From contig JAETNS010000004.1 of assembly GCA_021772015.1 (NCBI GenBank), positions 124,001 to 188,000 of the forward strand: 64,000 bases of DNA, written 5' to 3'. Of this stretch, positions 46,830-54,124 are shown piece by piece. The stretch's first letter is position 1, and the number at the start of each line of letters is the position of its first letter. The position numbers and the translations under genes are program-made. The notes under the pieces were generated by a model that saw only the letters and a list, made by a program, of their open reading frames with translations, searched no databases and had not been told where the DNA came from. The DNA comes from Prevotellaceae bacterium. GTDB lineage: Bacteria > Bacteroidota > Bacteroidia > Bacteroidales > Muribaculaceae.

Positions 46830-47933
46830 TTAGGCAAACGGTGTCTTGAATCTTTTCGATCTAATAGATGAAAACATATGAAGCATAAAAGCCAACGACT
46901 GACAAAGCCATTTAAACAACAGTTTCCTTAATGGATCAAGGCAAACGCATAACATATAAATAGCAGCAAAATATATCAACGCCAATAGAAGGGACACGCT
47001 TGGATGTTGGTTGATAATCTCACATCCATAAACATAGAGTCCATAAACATAGGAATGATGATGAAGACAATAAATCGAAAAAGCAGAAGCCGCCACAAGA
47101 TTGATCGGCTTTGAAGCTTTCACCTTTATTTTTGAAAAAAACAAAAATAAATATATCGCCTGTATAATGATAAACGGGTCAAGATATCCATAAACGCTCT
47201 TTCTGATACCAAGATACAACGTGACAATGCTCGTCAACACCAAAAATACGCCTATTCCAAGATATATCAGCAAGTCATATGAGGCTGGCAAAGAAAACAC
47301 TGGTATCTTATAACGCCTGATATAAGCCCCGATAAGATAAAGTCCGGCAAGACTTACCATGCTCATCCCTTCATTAAATTCCTCGTCTAAAAGAAGATAC
47401 CCATATAAAGTGCTGACTACATAAAAAACAATAATGAAGCGGCCAAGTCGTTGCTTATCGCAATCGTCTATGAATTTATTCAATATCGGCGCAAAAAGAT
47501 ATAAAACAAGGTATGCAGATATGAACCATCGCTCCGTGAATGTCGCATGGATTGGATTTGCCTCAAGGTTCACATGATCGCCTAATCCATGATATTGAGC
47601 GAAATATCCTATCAGCCAAGCAATCCCTCCATAGAACAATATCTGAAACAACAACCCGCTGATCGATCTGAATTTCCACTTTATACCAAAATATCCGGAA
47701 ATAAGAATAAAGCAGTTAACACACACGAATGCTATGCTTCGTAGCTCAAGGTTCAAACATACGGACCAGAAATCTGTCCTTATTGTCTCGGGGGTAGGGG
47801 TCAATCTCGAAGGAACATAATGAATCAAGAGGACCAACAGCATAGATACTATGCGCAAAAGCTCTAAGTTGCTATCTCTTAAAGCCTTACGACAAATAGG
47901 GGGGGGTAATTGAGCTTGTGACGGGATTATCAT
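46830..47933 (-). CDS. Acyltransferase family 3 membrane protein with an in-frame C8 tract near the start (phase ON)
   Basis: This 367-residue protein with about ten helices has the family opening SNLELLRIVSMLLVLLIHYVP. Histidine and arginine of the acyltransferase-3 family are present. Residues 9-12 (Leu-Pro-Pro-Pro) are coded by TTA CCC CCC CCT, giving eight C in the sense direction. The frame is currently open from ATG 47933 through the whole gene; a change of one C would truncate it after few residues. The tract lies in an N-terminal extension before the conserved domain. It is the third acyltransferase in the operon with a mononucleotide tract. Confidence 0.85.
   Translation of the reverse strand: MIIPSQAQLPPPICRKALRDSNLELLRIVSMLLVLLIHYVPSRLTPTPETIRTDFWSVCLNLELRSIAFVCVNCFILISGYFGIKWKFRSISGLLFQILFYGGIAWLIGYFAQYHGLGDHVNLEANPIHATFTERWFISAYLVLYLFAPILNKFIDDCDKQRLGRFIIVFYVVSTLYGYLLLDEEFNEGMSMVSLAGLYLIGAYIRRYKIPVFSLPASYDLLIYLGIGVFLVLTSIVTLYLGIRKSVYGYLDPFIIIQAIYLFLFFSKIKVKASKPINLVAASAFSIYCLHHHSYVYGLYVYGCEIINQHPSVSLLLALIYFAAIYMLCVCLDPLRKLLFKWLCQSLAFMLHMFSSIRSKRFKTPFA
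47899..47906 (+). repeat. Poly-G/C tract (8 G on plus, 8 C in the sense direction) in an acyltransferase gene
   Basis: Eight G on the plus strand followed by TAATTG. The tract is in the antisense orientation relative to the gene, unlike the other three capsule tracts, but shares the G-run-TAA context. Confidence 0.8.
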
Positions 47934-47950
47934 CGGTTATCATCAATGAA

Positions 47951-48673
47951 TCAATATTTATTTTTCTCGAACAACCGCTCAATACCTTCGACAAGCTCTT
48001 TAGGCAAGCGCAGTTTTTTCATAGCCTCGAGCTGTACAGGCTTGTGAATGTCAGTGCCAACATAGTCATACATCTCTTTTTTCAACATAAGTCGGGATAT
48101 TTTTTCCGCCCTGACACCATAATATCCACCCAAAGAGAGCAAATTCAGCTGGAAAGCACATCCCATATCTTTCCATGATTCATACTCATCAAAACTCTCC
48201 ACATATGCATATCGCTCCGGATGGGCGACAAGAGGGGTGTAGCCATTCGATTTTATACCTTCGATGGTTTTCACAAAGCCCATCGGCGGATTGAAATATG
48301 AGGTCTCGACAAGCAATGTCTTACCACCGGGCCCTATTGGCAGCAACTCCCCAGAGGCAAGCCGTTTAGCAAAGAGAGTGTCAATCATGTTCTCTGCCGC
48401 CAAATGCAATTTTATTTTACCTTGAAAAGCTGTTTCAAGTTCAAGGAAAGCCCGACGTAACTTTTCAACGGAGTTAGGCATGTCCTCCATTATATGGGGC
48501 GTCAGCCAGACCTCATCAATGCCAAGTTCTTCATATCCTTTGAGAATGGCAAGAGAATCATCAAGTGTCGTTGCCCCATCATCGACACCCGGAAGAACAT
48601 GGCTATGCCAGTCAGTCATTCCGCGAAAGTCAAGTGGTATAGGCGCGTTAAAAAGCTTAGCGATAAATGACAT
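47951..48673 (-). CDS. CpsB/YwqE-type tyrosine-protein phosphatase (PHP fold)
   Basis: This 240-residue enzyme of the PHP superfamily has the metal motif DWHSHVLPGVDDGA (residues about 21-34), LTPHIMEDMPN, AAENMID, VAHPERYAYVES and the C-terminal GTDIHKP. It dephosphorylates BY-kinases such as the Wzc-type protein in this operon. It lies 213 bases downstream of the upxY gene, an unusually wide gap for this operon that contains one arm of an inverted repeat. Confidence 0.88.
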   Translation of the reverse strand: MSFIAKLFNAPIPLDFRGMTDWHSHVLPGVDDGATTLDDSLAILKGYEELGIDEVWLTPHIMEDMPNSVEKLRRAFLELETAFQGKIKLHLAAENMIDTLFAKRLASGELLPIGPGGKTLLVETSYFNPPMGFVKTIEGIKSNGYTPLVAHPERYAYVESFDEYESWKDMGCAFQLNLLSLGGYYGVRAEKISRLMLKKEMYDYVGTDIHKPVQLEAMKKLRLPKELVEGIERLFEKNKY

Positions 48674-48774
48674 GACCTGAAACCTTATCTATCCCGTAAA
48701 ACAAACGCGATTTCAATACAACGACAATAATCAAGTAAACTGACATTTCAACTCGAATCCGACCCCATAAAAGT

Positions 48775-48794
48775 TGTGGTGCCTGCAGGGAATC
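48775..48794 (-). repeat. Inverted repeat, left arm of a possible invertible segment
   Basis: On the minus strand it reads GATTCCCTGCAGGCACCACA. It is an inverted copy of the right arm at 49912-49930, differing by one inserted C. It lies in the gap between the upxY and phosphatase genes. Confidence 0.65.
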
Positions 48795-48886
48795 AGATGA
48801 TGTTATGCCATTCATAAATAGCACTCACACGCTCTTGAACAGCCGGAATGGTGATTTTTAGTCAAATACATCACGAAACATAAGAG

Positions 48887-49423
48887 TCAGACAAACTCTA
48901 TGAAATCCGGGGAAACCTCAACTGCTACCGAAATGAGATCCGGTATTTCAATGATCAACCTGCGTTTCCTCATCCCTTTCACTGACAATAATCGTCCTTC
49001 CAATTTGTCGAAAAGGCCGCCAACAATACGTACCTGCCTGCCATACATGGCTCTTGTTAATTCGCCGGGCTTATAGAACAACGGAGTCTCCGTTTTATTA
49101 ACCGCAAGCATGAACTGGTTCATCTCTTTCGTCCTGACCGTCATAGGTTCGCTTTTCGGCTTGCCGAGGAGAAACCTGTATTGCAATCGCGGGAACTTAT
49201 CAACAAACGAATCCAAAACCTCCTTAGACTCGTAAACGAACAAAAGATCTTGAATCACCGGAACAGACCTTCTTTGTTGCCGCCCGCAAATGGTCAAAAT
49301 CATCTGAGTCATCGGGGTAAAGACCTCCAGACCGGCTTCAGCAAGCTCATGGATAGCAAGGACATTGGAATTACGACGCTTCAAATCGCGCATCACAAAC
49401 CACTTCTTTTCGGAGGGAGTCAT
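48887..49423 (-). CDS. UpxY-family transcription antiterminator (NusG paralogue)
   Basis: This 178-residue protein heads the capsule operon. Its N-terminal NusG-like domain (KKWFVMRDLKRRNSNVLAI, GLEVFTPMTQMI, about residues 6-105) and C-terminal KOW-like part (GGLFDKLEGRLLSVKG) fit the UpxY family of Bacteroidales capsule loci. Such proteins prevent premature termination in the leader of their own operon. No UpxZ partner, which inhibits other UpxY proteins in Bacteroides fragilis, follows; the next gene is a phosphatase. The leader from the promoter at 49624-49631 is about 195 bases long. Confidence 0.9.
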   Translation of the reverse strand: MTPSEKKWFVMRDLKRRNSNVLAIHELAEAGLEVFTPMTQMILTICGRQQRRSVPVIQDLLFVYESKEVLDSFVDKFPRLQYRFLLGKPKSEPMTVRTKEMNQFMLAVNKTETPLFYKPGELTRAMYGRQVRIVGGLFDKLEGRLLSVKGMRKRRLIIEIPDLISVAVEVSPDFIEFV

Positions 49424-49623
49424 AATGTCGTTTTGTGGATTCAGGGTAATTCTTCAAATCCTGCCTGGAATCACAAATATATGATAGCCAAGCAGTTATC
49501 AATTTGTACCAAAAAGAAAGGGAATGTTTATAACGATTGGATAACCTTATTGTCTTTACCTTGCCTTTGCCTCTATATAATAGGCTGTTGTTAAGTTACA
49601 AACCTATTTCCCTTACGAGAGTG

Positions 49624-49650
49624 CAAAGTTAGCAATTTTAATTGAAACAA
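49624..49650 (-). promoter_or_regulatory. Promoter of the capsule operon
   Basis: On the minus strand TTG (49650-49648) and TAACTTTG (49631-49624) are separated by 16 bases, fitting the Bacteroidetes -33/-7 pattern. Transcription would start near 49618. A small inverted repeat ATTGAAA/TTTCAAT (49641-49663) overlaps the -33 region and could bind a regulator. Confidence 0.6.
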
Positions 49651-49911
49651 TCAATATTTCAATCAAGCTTGTTGCTATAATAGACACAATCCATAGCCAA
49701 TTTGTCAACTTAATATGTATTGCATAGATTAACCATCTTGATTTCCAGCAACTGTATATCAGGCTAAAAATTAACAGATTGCATTATGGGAAAGACACCT
49801 GACGGATCACTTGTCATCCCATATACCAATGAAAACCAGCCAAAAATATTAAAATGGCGTACAACGTTGAGCTTTACAAGCTGTCAGGTATATGGATTAA
49901 CACCACAACGC

Positions 49912-49930
49912 GATTCCTGCAGGCACCACA
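49912..49930 (+). repeat. Inverted repeat, right arm of a possible invertible segment
   Basis: GATTCCTGCAGGCACCACA, the inverted partner of 48775-48794. A further CACCACA occurs just upstream at 49901-49907. Confidence 0.65.
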
Positions 49931-49931
49931 T

Positions 49932-49964
49932 AAGACCGCTAATTCTCTACGAGTTAGCGGTCTT
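49932..49964 (+). terminator. Rightward hairpin terminator next to the right inverted repeat
   Basis: AAGACCGCTAA pairs perfectly (11 bp) with TTAGCGGTCTT across an 11-base loop and is followed by a T-rich run on the plus strand. No plus-strand gene precedes it in the present orientation. It would terminate transcription coming out of the segment 48775-49930 if that segment were inverted. Confidence 0.65.
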
Positions 49965-49986
49965 TCTTTCGCCCCTGTCGCTCCAA

Positions 49987-50009
49987 GTCACCACAAAAAT
50001 CACCACGTT
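49987..50009 (+). repeat. Paired CACCAC direct repeat, left of the recombinase gene
   Basis: GTCACCAC-N5-TCACCACGTT. The same 23-base design recurs in the same orientation at 51825-51847, so the two copies flank the recombinase gene. Confidence 0.6.
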
Positions 50010-50222
50010 ATATCTAAATTACTGATTTATCGTAAGTTTTACATAATGCAACGCATGACAGCCTAATAATACAATGTGATAATACATTGGTAATCAACCC
50101 ATCATTCATCGCCGGCCATATTCATTCGCTGACATTCGACCCCATCCAATCGTCTAAAATCTAAACTTCAACAAGTGTTAACCATATCCTGATAGCTAAA
50201 AATATGGTGACCTCAACCGATT

Positions 50223-51686
50223 TTACCACATCTCACTCTCTTTCTTAGACATAGCGGCGATTTCGTCAGCTATCTCTTCGGAGGATAGCTTGATATATTC
50301 CATGAATGTCTTCTGGGTCTTGTGGCCGCTGACGTGCATCATCTGAAACATGGTGTATCGGTGGCTGAGGTACATATTGGTGATGCCGGTGCGTCGGGCA
50401 GTGTGGCTTGTCACACAGGCGTAGCGGGGAACAATCACGTTGCCGTTAAGATCGGTCTCAGCCTCCTTGCCCTCTTTCTTCAATGCCTCTTTCTGCTTCA
50501 TCGTCAACTTGGTCGGAACTTTCTCCTTGAGCGTAGGCACGGTTTCCGACAAATCTTTTAGGATATTCTTGATGTAGCGGTTCAAGACCTGCTCGTTGGC
50601 TCTCGGAATGTTGTAGCCATATTTCTCGCAGATTGCTATCAGGTTGTCGTTGAGAATCGGGATGGTCACCTCTGTCTTGGTCTTCTGCTGGACTATGCGG
50701 ATTATGCGTGTGCCTCGCCGGGTGGTCTCGAAACAATCGGCATTGAGATTATTGTAATCGCTCACTCGCTGACAGGTATAACAACCGATGAGAAAAACAT
50801 CACGGATATGGTCGTTCTTCCCGGTCAGCGGCATTTCATAGAGGGCTTGTAGTTCGGATTCTGTCAGATAGATTTCAACAGCCTTCTCCCTGTCCTCAAT
50901 CTTCTTCTTGACAATCAGAGAGGCGGCTCGTTGGTTGTCGTGAACTCCGTCGGTGAAAGCTGCATTTATCAACGCTTTCAGATTGGTCAGATGCTTGTTG
51001 ACAACCTTCGCCATGTAACCGTGTCGTTGCAGATAGTTGATGTAGCGGGTTACGAAAACACGGTTGATGTCAGCCCAGCCGAACTGATGCATCGGGTCGA
51101 AGCCTTCATAGACACCGATAAAACTTTTCCACGCCTTGACGGTTCCCGGCGCATAGTCATCGCTGCCGATTTTTCGTGCGCCACTCTTGATGTCATCGAC
51201 AAACTGAATCAGGAACGGCCAGATAAGACAGTTCTTCTCATCCTCAATTCGCTTCCTTTCCTTGGCACGTCTGCGGGCTTTTTCTCTCGCCGCCGATTTT
51301 TTCGCAAGCTCCTTGCGCTCGGCTTCGGCGGCTTCCTCTTTTGCCCGGCGTTCGGCCTCGACTTTTTCAGGTTCGGAAATATAACGCACATCCATGCTGA
51401 GAGCCTCACGATCAAAGTTTACCTTTGCAAGATGAGCCTTGACGATACCCTCAATCTGTGTCAATTTTGCGTGGAGCGGATAATTCTTCTTCTGATGTGC
51501 CAGCCATTCACGAGGCGAAGCAGTCGCCTTCTGCCAGTCGGCTACCTCCACCTGAAGCATGGTCGAAACAAGGACATCAATCTTGCGCGTGTGTATTCGT
51601 ATGAACAATGTCGCGGTATTTTTTTTCAAGTCCTTGGTGCGGACATGAAACGGGGTCAATTTTCTTGCAGAGGAAGTTGTTGCCAT
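50223..51686 (-). CDS. Tyrosine-type site-specific recombinase/integrase
   Basis: This protein of about 487 residues has an N-terminal arm/SAM-like part with a highly charged coiled segment (about residues 115-170, rich in Glu, Lys, Ala, Arg) and a C-terminal catalytic domain. The catalytic set is visible: Arg in CYTCQRVSDY, Lys in QQKTKTEV, His-x-x-Arg in SHTARRTGITNMY, His in VSGHKTQ and the nucleophile Tyr in FMEYIKLS. An ATG at 51779 would add 31 residues, but MATTSSARKLTPFH at 51686 follows a purine-rich stretch and is preferred. Its position beside the capsule promoter and inverted repeats suggests it may act there; it could instead be a remnant of an integrated element. Confidence 0.88.
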   Translation of the reverse strand: MATTSSARKLTPFHVRTKDLKKNTATLFIRIHTRKIDVLVSTMLQVEVADWQKATASPREWLAHQKKNYPLHAKLTQIEGIVKAHLAKVNFDREALSMDVRYISEPEKVEAERRAKEEAAEAERKELAKKSAAREKARRRAKERKRIEDEKNCLIWPFLIQFVDDIKSGARKIGSDDYAPGTVKAWKSFIGVYEGFDPMHQFGWADINRVFVTRYINYLQRHGYMAKVVNKHLTNLKALINAAFTDGVHDNQRAASLIVKKKIEDREKAVEIYLTESELQALYEMPLTGKNDHIRDVFLIGCYTCQRVSDYNNLNADCFETTRRGTRIIRIVQQKTKTEVTIPILNDNLIAICEKYGYNIPRANEQVLNRYIKNILKDLSETVPTLKEKVPTKLTMKQKEALKKEGKEAETDLNGNVIVPRYACVTSHTARRTGITNMYLSHRYTMFQMMHVSGHKTQKTFMEYIKLSSEEIADEIAAMSKKESEMW

Positions 51687-51824
51687 ATTTTCCAAGTTGG
51701 TAAAATTTGAATGGTGACGTTTGCAATCATTCACAGTCAGCCATTTTGGTTCTGCAACCCCGAAGGACTCGCGGGACAAAGGTTCCGCGAATATAACAGC
51801 TCAAACCGCTATTTGTCAAGTCGG

Positions 51825-51847
51825 GTCACCACGTAGGTCACCACGTT
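51825..51847 (+). repeat. Paired CACCAC direct repeat, right of the recombinase gene
   Basis: GTCACCAC-N5-TCACCACGTT, 18 of 23 bases identical to 49987-50009; only the 5-base spacer differs. Such spaced direct repeats resemble integrase arm-type sites or flanking att sequences. Confidence 0.6.
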
Positions 51848-51885
51848 TTTTGAATACCCACGAAAGTTGAGATCAACGAAGCTAA

Positions 51886-52446
51886 TCAGAAGTAGTTATC
51901 GTCGCCGGATGGATCAAAGGAGCGGAGCACCTTGGCGGGATTGCCGGCCACTATGGTATTGGGAGCGACATCCCGGGTCACAACCGCCGCAGCCCCGACC
52001 ACAGCGTTTTCCCCGACCGTTACTCCGGGAAGGATAGTAGCCCCCGCTCCTATCCATGCACCTTTGCATATCCGTACAGGAGCAAGGGTTATGACCTCAC
52101 GGTCGCGCAGGTCGTGGTTGTTCGACAGTATCTGCACATTGGCGGCCAACTGGGCATTGTCCTCGATGGTTATGCCACCTGATCCCATAAGGAGTATGCC
52201 GTCCATTATGAAGACATTTTTGCCAATGGTTATGCGGCTCGCACCGACTACTGTCAGAGGAGGCATCATATAACTTCCTTCCCCTATATTGCCATAGAAA
52301 AGCTCATTGACGAGATTATTATACTCCTCGCCGAGAGGCATTGTCTGCTTGAGACGGAAACAAAGCTGACGGTTGCGAATGGTCTCGTTGGCATGATCGA
52401 TATCGGTACGCAAGTCTATGCGACCTGATTCTTTCGGTTCTGACAT
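51886..52446 (-). CDS. Hexapeptide-repeat acetyltransferase (maltose/nodulation acetyltransferase-like)
   Basis: This protein of about 186 residues has a left-handed beta-helix: ITIGKNVFIMDGILLMGSGG, AQLAANVQILSNNHD (with the catalytic-type His), ICKGAWIGAGATILPGV and NTIVAGNPAKVLRSF, the classic sugar O-acetyltransferase ending. The longer start at 52473 would run into the gpmI hairpin, so MSEPKESGRI at 52446 is preferred. It is downstream of gpmI, separated by that hairpin, and not part of the capsule operon as drawn. Substrate unknown. Confidence 0.83.
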   Translation of the reverse strand: MSEPKESGRIDLRTDIDHANETIRNRQLCFRLKQTMPLGEEYNNLVNELFYGNIGEGSYMMPPLTVVGASRITIGKNVFIMDGILLMGSGGITIEDNAQLAANVQILSNNHDLRDREVITLAPVRICKGAWIGAGATILPGVTVGENAVVGAAAVVTRDVAPNTIVAGNPAKVLRSFDPSGDDNYF

Positions 52447-52466
52447 GATGAATGAGTCGTGATTGC

Positions 52467-52505
52467 AACGCAAGTGGCCAGACGTTTCCGTCGGCCACTT
52501 GCGTT
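52467..52505. terminator. Hairpin downstream of gpmI
   Basis: AACGCAAGTGGCC pairs perfectly (13 bp) with GGCCACTTGCGTT around a 13-base loop. The T-run is weak on the minus strand, but position and stem strength suggest termination. Confidence 0.55.
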
Positions 52506-52528
52506 AAGTATGATAGTAATTACAGAAA

Positions 52529-54046
52529 TCAGCCCTCGATAAGGTTATGGCCCGTCATCTCCTTGGGTTGGGGCAGCCCCATGATATGGAGGATGGTAGG
52601 AGCGACATCGGCAAGGATACCGTTCTCCACTTTTGCCTGCTTGTCGGCGGTCACGTAGACGCAGGGAACGGGGTTGAGCGAGTGAGCTGTGTTAGGTGTG
52701 CCGTCGGCATTGACCGCGTGGTCGGCATTGCCGTGATCAGCTATGATGATGACCTCGTAATCGTTTGCCTTAGCTGCTTCTACCACCTCTTTGACGCATT
52801 TGTCAACGGCCTCGACGGCTTTTTGGATAGCGGGGTAAACACCCGTATGGCCTACCATGTCGCCGTTTGCGAAATTGACTACAATGAAGTCATATTTCTT
52901 GGTATCGATCGCGTCGCGCAGCTTGTCGGCTACTTCGGGAGCCGACATTTCAGGCTTAAGGTCATAAGTGGCGACTTTTGGGGAAGGTACGAGAATACGG
53001 TCCTCCCCATCGAACGGAGTCTCGCGGCCACCGTTGAAGAAGAATGTCACATGGGCATACTTCTCGGTCTCTGCGATATGGAGCTGTTTCTTGCCAAGCG
53101 ATGAAAGATACTCACCGATGGTGTTGTCGACGTTCTCCTTGGGAAAAAGGATGTGGACACCTGTGAAAGACGCGTCATACGGAGTCATGCAATAATACTG
53201 CAGTCCCGGGATCGTCTTCATCCCTTCTTCCGGCATATCGTGCTGGGTCAAAGCTACGGTGATCTCCTTGGCGCGGTCGTTGCGATAGTTGAAGAATATC
53301 ACAGCGTCCCCCTCCTTGATCGTCCCGTCTACGGTGGAGTTGTTGATGGGCTTGACGAACTCGTCGGTCACACCGTCATCATAGCTCTGCTGCATGGCCT
53401 CGACCATGTCGGTTGCCTGTTTGCCGATGCCGTCAACCAACAGGTCATAAGCGACCTTGACGCGGTCCCAACGTTTGTCACGGTCCATTGCATAGTACCG
53501 GCCGATGATTGAGGCAATGACAGCACCTGTCTCCTTGCAATGCTCGGTAAGCTGCTCGATGAAACCTTTGCCGGAACGGGGATCCGTGTCACGTCCATCC
53601 ATGAAACAATGGATGTAGACTTTCTCCAATCCATATTTCTTGGCGATATCACAGAGAGCGAAAATGTGCTCGAACGACGAGTGAACGCCACCGGTGGAGG
53701 TCAGCCCCATGAAATGCATGGCCTTTCCCGATTCCTTGGCGTATGAGAAGGCATTCTTTATCTCCGGATTGTCAAGAATTGATCCGGAAGCTATCGCCTT
53801 GTTGATCTTGACCAGATCCTGGTAAAGCACACGGCCTGCGCCGATATTGAGATGTCCGACCTCGGAGTTACCCATCTGACCGTCAGGCAGTCCGACATTC
53901 TCGCCGGAAGCCTGAAGCTCCGAATGGGGATATGTCTTGACCAGATAATCCCAATAGGGGGTCGGAGTGGAGTAAATCGCGTCGCTGTGGGTGTGGTTTC
54001 CTATTCCCCAGCCGTCGAGGATCATAAGTAAAGCTTTATGTGCCAT
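52529..54046 (-). CDS. gpmI: 2,3-bisphosphoglycerate-independent phosphoglycerate mutase
   Basis: This 505-residue metalloenzyme of the alkaline phosphatase superfamily interconverts 3- and 2-phosphoglycerate in glycolysis. Key motifs are MILDGWGIG (metal Asp), the phosphoserine loop [31 protein letters not shown], and [14 protein letters not shown] at the C-terminal metal site. Length is normal for the cofactor-independent class. It starts 78 bases downstream of the fumarase gene on the same strand. Confidence 0.96.
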   Translation of the reverse strand: MAHKALLMILDGWGIGNHTHSDAIYSTPTPYWDYLVKTYPHSELQASGENVGLPDGQMGNSEVGHLNIGAGRVLYQDLVKINKAIASGSILDNPEIKNAFSYAKESGKAMHFMGLTSTGGVHSSFEHIFALCDIAKKYGLEKVYIHCFMDGRDTDPRSGKGFIEQLTEHCKETGAVIASIIGRYYAMDRDKRWDRVKVAYDLLVDGIGKQATDMVEAMQQSYDDGVTDEFVKPINNSTVDGTIKEGDAVIFFNYRNDRAKEITVALTQHDMPEEGMKTIPGLQYYCMTPYDASFTGVHILFPKENVDNTIGEYLSSLGKKQLHIAETEKYAHVTFFFNGGRETPFDGEDRILVPSPKVATYDLKPEMSAPEVADKLRDAIDTKKYDFIVVNFANGDMVGHTGVYPAIQKAVEAVDKCVKEVVEAAKANDYEVIIIADHGNADHAVNADGTPNTAHSLNPVPCVYVTADKQAKVENGILADVAPTILHIMGLPQPKEMTGHNLIEG

Positions 54047-54075
54047 TTTTTAATATCTATCGTTTCAAGGTTGAA

Positions 54076-54108
54076 ACTCGCGCCGGAAACATAATTTCCG
54101 GCGCGAGT
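54076..54108. terminator. Hairpin between fumarase and gpmI
   Basis: ACTCGCGCCGGAAA pairs perfectly (14 bp) with TTTCCGGCGCGAGT across a 5-base loop, 17 bases after the fumarase stop. On the minus strand only a short TT follows, so it may terminate partially. Confidence 0.6.
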
Positions 54109-54124
54109 CATATTGTCATGTCAG

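Larger units (their letters stand above)
49424..50222. other. Gene-free 0.8 kb control region between upxY and the recombinase gene
   Basis: No convincing gene is visible on either strand. From left to right it holds the UpxY leader, the capsule promoter (49624-49650), a long AT-rich stretch, the right inverted repeat (49912-49930), a hairpin terminator (49932-49964) and paired CACCAC repeats (49987-50009). The final 200 bases before the recombinase stop show nothing recognisable. Confidence 0.6.

Noticed and set aside
49786-50025. Open frame of 79 codons in the gap between upxY and the recombinase
   Set aside because: It runs through the right inverted repeat and the hairpin terminator, has no recognisable domain and no ribosome binding site; more likely non-coding.
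49987-51847. Considered a complete integrative element
   Set aside because: Only a recombinase lies between the repeats; there are no mobilisation, replication or cargo genes and no tRNA target is visible.
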